From NCBI GenBank assembly GCA_012511135.1, contig JAAZGQ010000395.1, positions 1-9,645 of the forward strand: DNA of 9,645 bases, read 5' to 3'. This DNA comes from Bacteroidales bacterium (GTDB lineage: Bacteria; Bacteroidota; Bacteroidia; Bacteroidales; UBA1402). Numbering within the stretch: position 1 is the first letter of the stretch; every line of letters starts with the position of its first letter. Shown one piece after another: positions 7,513-9,645 of the stretch. The notes beneath the pieces were generated by a model. The model made no database searches. It worked only from the letters and a program-made list of their open reading frames with translations, and was not told the origin of the DNA. Position numbers and translations under genes: made by a program.

Positions 7513-8226
7513 ATGACTGTTATACTGCATATAGAAAGCGCTACCAAACCTTGTTCGGTTGCACTGAGCAAAGGAGAAGAACTCCTGTTTTTTAGAATGA
7601 ATGATCAGGCTTATTCTCATTCTGTGCAGTTGGGCTTGTTTGTGGACGAAGCACTAAGTTTTGCAGGGCAGCAGGGGCTGCCTCTTGATGCTGTGTCAGT
7701 GAGTGGGGGGCCAGGTTCTTATACCGGTTTAAGAATTGGTGTTTCCATGGCCAAAGGAATCTGTTACGGTTACGGCATCCCTCTTATTGCCATATCTACT
7801 TTGAGGATTCTGGCCGGTCAGGTCGTAGGGGAAGCGGATGAGAATACACTGCTTTGTCCGGCTTTGGACGCAAGACGCATGGAAATTTATACTGCCGTAT
7901 ATGACCATCTGGGAAAAGAATTGCTTCCAGCCGGAGCAGTGGTTTTGGAAGAAAATAGTTTTGAAGAACTTTTTCCCGAAAAAACACTCTGTTTTTTTGG
8001 AGACGGCGCAAAGAAATGTACGGAAAAGCTGCGCCGGGCAAGTGTTTGTTCCCGTGGAGCTTTAGTACCCCGGGCAAGGGAAATGGTATTACCGGCTTTG
8101 GAAGCCTTCCGCTCCGGGCGCTTTGAAAAAACAGCCTATTTTGAACCAAATTATTTAAAAGAATTTCAGGCCACCGTTCCAAGAAAACTGGACAGGTTGA
8201 TTTGTAAAATTGATTCAAAGGCCTGA
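7513..8226 (+). CDS. tsaB: tRNA threonylcarbamoyladenosine biosynthesis protein TsaB
   Basis: TsaB is the non-catalytic ASKHA-fold partner of TsaD (with TsaE) in forming t6A37 on ANN-decoding tRNAs in the cytoplasm. The 237-residue product has the N-terminal phosphate-1-like strand ILHIESATKPCSVAL (4-18), a short SHS motif (35-37) in place of a full metal-binding HxxxH pair, and the hallmark SGGPGSYTGLRIGVSMAKG (64-82) followed by IPLIAISTLRILA. The C-terminal half (about 110-237) is more divergent, as is normal for the family. The length agrees with the family (about 220-240). Its start lies 28 nt after the PBP1A gene and its stop 34 nt before the DUF4290 gene, so co-transcription is likely. 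No tsaD or tsaE is present in the window. Confidence 0.93.
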   Translation: MTVILHIESATKPCSVALSKGEELLFFRMNDQAYSHSVQLGLFVDEALSFAGQQGLPLDAVSVSGGPGSYTGLRIGVSMAKGICYGYGIPLIAISTLRILAGQVVGEADENTLLCPALDARRMEIYTAVYDHLGKELLPAGAVVLEENSFEELFPEKTLCFFGDGAKKCTEKLRRASVCSRGALVPRAREMVLPALEAFRSGRFEKTAYFEPNYLKEFQATVPRKLDRLICKIDSKA

Positions 8227-8260
8227 TTCAGGCAGTAGCAATTAAAAAAAAACTATAATT

Positions 8261-8875
8261 ATGAATGTAAATGAATTAGACTACAACAGCCAAATGAAGA
8301 AATTGGAATTGCCCGAATACGGACGCCATATTCAGCGTATGGTTGATTATGCAGTGCAAATCGAAGATCCCGGGGAGCGCAGGCGTTGTGCACTGACCAT
8401 AGTCCGCATTATGGGGGATCTTTTTCCACATTTACGTGATGTGAATGATTTTAAGCATAAACTCTGGGATCATCTGGCCATCATGTCCGATTTTAAACTA
8501 GATATTGAATATCCCTGCGAAATCATCAAAAAAGAAAATCTTCGTTCCAGGCCCGAAAAAGTCCCTTATGGATCTAAAACTATCAAGGTCAGGCATTATG
8601 GGCATACCACCGAAGAGTTGATTGATAAAGTGCTGGAGATGGAGGACGGCCCGGACAAAGATCGACTTATACAGCTCCTGGCCAATCACATGAAAAAAAG
8701 CTTTTTGACCATGAACAGGGAATCGGTCGAGGATAAAAAGATTTTTGATGATTTAAGGCTGATGTCTGAGGGAAAAATAGACATCAAGGAAGAAGACCTG
8801 CATCTGGTGGAGCCCCGTGAAGTTACTTACGTAAAGAAACAAAAAAGCAACAATTCAGGACAACGCCGTAAGTAG
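8261..8875 (+). CDS. DUF4290 family protein
   Basis: This 204-residue soluble protein matches the Bacteroidota-specific DUF4290 family by its opening LDYNSQMKKLELPEYGRHIQ (residues 6-25, allowing for one changed position) and by conserved segments such as IVRIMGDLFPHLRD and the LWDHLAIMS-DFKLDIEYP region. There is no signal peptide or membrane segment, and the composition is highly charged. The N-terminal half looks helical. A basic tail (VTYVKKQKSNNSGQRRK) could contact nucleic acid or an acidic partner, which is inference only. Its function is not established. It starts 34 nt after tsaB and ends 24 nt before murA. From general knowledge, adjacency to murA is common in this phylum, suggesting a functional or expression link with peptidoglycan precursor synthesis. 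The start ATG 8261 follows an A-rich leader and fits the family N-terminus. Confidence 0.88.
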   Translation: MNVNELDYNSQMKKLELPEYGRHIQRMVDYAVQIEDPGERRRCALTIVRIMGDLFPHLRDVNDFKHKLWDHLAIMSDFKLDIEYPCEIIKKENLRSRPEKVPYGSKTIKVRHYGHTTEELIDKVLEMEDGPDKDRLIQLLANHMKKSFLTMNRESVEDKKIFDDLRLMSEGKIDIKEEDLHLVEPREVTYVKKQKSNNSGQRRK

Positions 8876-8899
8876 CGGCAGGAATAAATATAAAATATC

Positions 8900-9645
8900 A
8901 TGGCATCGTTTCAGATAGAAGGAGGACACAAGCTACAGGGAACCATACGAGCCCAGGGAGCAAAAAACGAGGCTCTGCAATTGCTTTGTGCCTGTTTGCT
9001 CAGTCCGGAAAAAATTGTACTCCACAATGTTCCTGATATTCTGGATATCAACAACCTGATAGAATTACTCGCCGGTCTGGGCGTAAAAACCAAGTCTTTG
9101 GGCAATGGCAGCTGGAGTTTTCAGGCAGACGATATCGATCTGGACAAGCTCGAAACTGAGTATTTCTTTGAGAAAAGTGCAGCCCTGAGAGGTTCGATAA
9201 TGATGGTTGGCCCCCTGGTGGCCCGTTTTGGGAAAGCCATAATTGCTAAACCCGGAGGTGACAAAATTGGCAGACGCAGGCTGGATACTCACTTTTTGGG
9301 TATAGAGAAACTGGGAGCGCGCTTTGAATACGATGCCTCCCGCTCTTTATATACCGTTGAAGCAGATAAACTGGAAGGTTGTTATATGCTTTTGGACGAA
9401 GCCTCTGTGACCGGTACGGCCAATATTCTGATGGCGGCTGTGTTGGCCAGGGGGAAAACGACTATTTACAATGCCGCCTGCGAACCTTACATCCAACAGC
9501 TATGCCGTATGCTTAACGCTATGGGAGCCAGAATAACGGGTGTAGGCTCCAATTTGTTAAGTATAGAAGGAGTGGACAGCCTGGGTGCTTGTTCCATGAC
9601 TGTCTTGCCCGATATGATAGAAGTGGGCAGTTTTATAGGAATGGC
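8900..9645 (+). CDS. murA: UDP-N-acetylglucosamine 1-carboxyvinyltransferase, 5' part
   Basis: MurA transfers enolpyruvate from PEP to UDP-GlcNAc, the first committed step of peptidoglycan synthesis. Only the first 248 codons lie in the window (full proteins are about 420-440 residues); the frame is open to the right edge. Visible family features are QGAKNEAL with K22 and N23, LRGSIMMVGPLVARFG with R97, and KPGGDKIGRRRLDTH (117-131) with R126. The residue matching E. coli Cys115, the proton donor and fosfomycin target, is Asp121 (codon 9260-9262). Later segments NAACEPYIQQLCRMLNAMGA and LPDMIEVGSF also match. The start ATG 8900 (MASFQIEGGHKLQG) aligns with the usual MurA N-terminus and sits 24 nt after the DUF4290 gene. 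The second half, including the catalytic Asp near 305 and Arg near 397 of the E. coli numbering, cannot be checked. Confidence 0.96.
   Translation, partial: MASFQIEGGHKLQGTIRAQGAKNEALQLLCACLLSPEKIVLHNVPDILDINNLIELLAGLGVKTKSLGNGSWSFQADDIDLDKLETEYFFEKSAALRGSIMMVGPLVARFGKAIIAKPGGDKIGRRRLDTHFLGIEKLGARFEYDASRSLYTVEADKLEGCYMLLDEASVTGTANILMAAVLARGKTTIYNAACEPYIQQLCRMLNAMGARITGVGSNLLSIEGVDSLGACSMTVLPDMIEVGSFIGM

Noticed and set aside
8221..8233. Near-palindrome GCCTGATTCAGGC over the tsaB stop codon
   Set aside because: It can form only a 5-bp stem with a 3-nt loop and is followed by A-rich rather than U-rich sequence. It may be chance, and the next gene is only 34 nt downstream of tsaB.

Overview
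The window reads as an ordinary chromosomal segment of a Bacteroidota bacterium, most likely of the order Bacteroidales. Four things point there. The SHMT, PBP1A and MurA proteins have Bacteroidota-type sequence features. A DUF4290 gene sits directly upstream of murA. A DUF5723-type outer-membrane protein is present. The one divergent intergenic gap carries two copies of the Bacteroidetes -7 promoter motif TAnnTTTG. Start codons are preceded by A/T-rich leaders rather than clear Shine-Dalgarno sequences, as is usual in this phylum. No tRNA, rRNA, CRISPR array, insertion sequence or prophage signature was seen.

Layout: (1) 1-1581, plus strand: the last 44 codons of an unrecognised protein, then a complete DUF5723-like outer-membrane barrel candidate. 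(2) 1586-1631: a 21-bp-arm hairpin between convergent genes. (3) 1690-5003, minus strand: a four-gene set transcribed pyrB, pyrI, flavin reductase-like gene, glyA. (4) 5004-5108: a short divergent promoter region. (5) 5109-9645, plus strand: a bifunctional penicillin-binding protein (PBP1A type), tsaB, a DUF4290 gene and the first 248 codons of murA, separated by 24-34 nt gaps.

PyrB and PyrI form aspartate transcarbamoylase, the committed step of pyrimidine synthesis, and GlyA supplies one-carbon units for thymidylate and purines, so the minus-strand cluster is themed on nucleotide precursors. The flavin reductase-like protein has no obvious job in that scheme. The plus-strand cluster joins both ends of peptidoglycan metabolism (MurA at the first cytoplasmic step, PBP1A at final polymerisation and crosslinking) with a tRNA-modification factor (TsaB) and an uncharacterised protein (DUF4290).

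I see no strong evidence of a new multi-gene system. The points most worth a second look are the overlapping divergent promoters, the Cys-to-Asp change at the fosfomycin target residue of MurA, the unexplained flavin reductase in the pyrBI-glyA cluster, the DUF4290-murA pairing, and the long intergenic hairpin, which pairs differently on the two strands.
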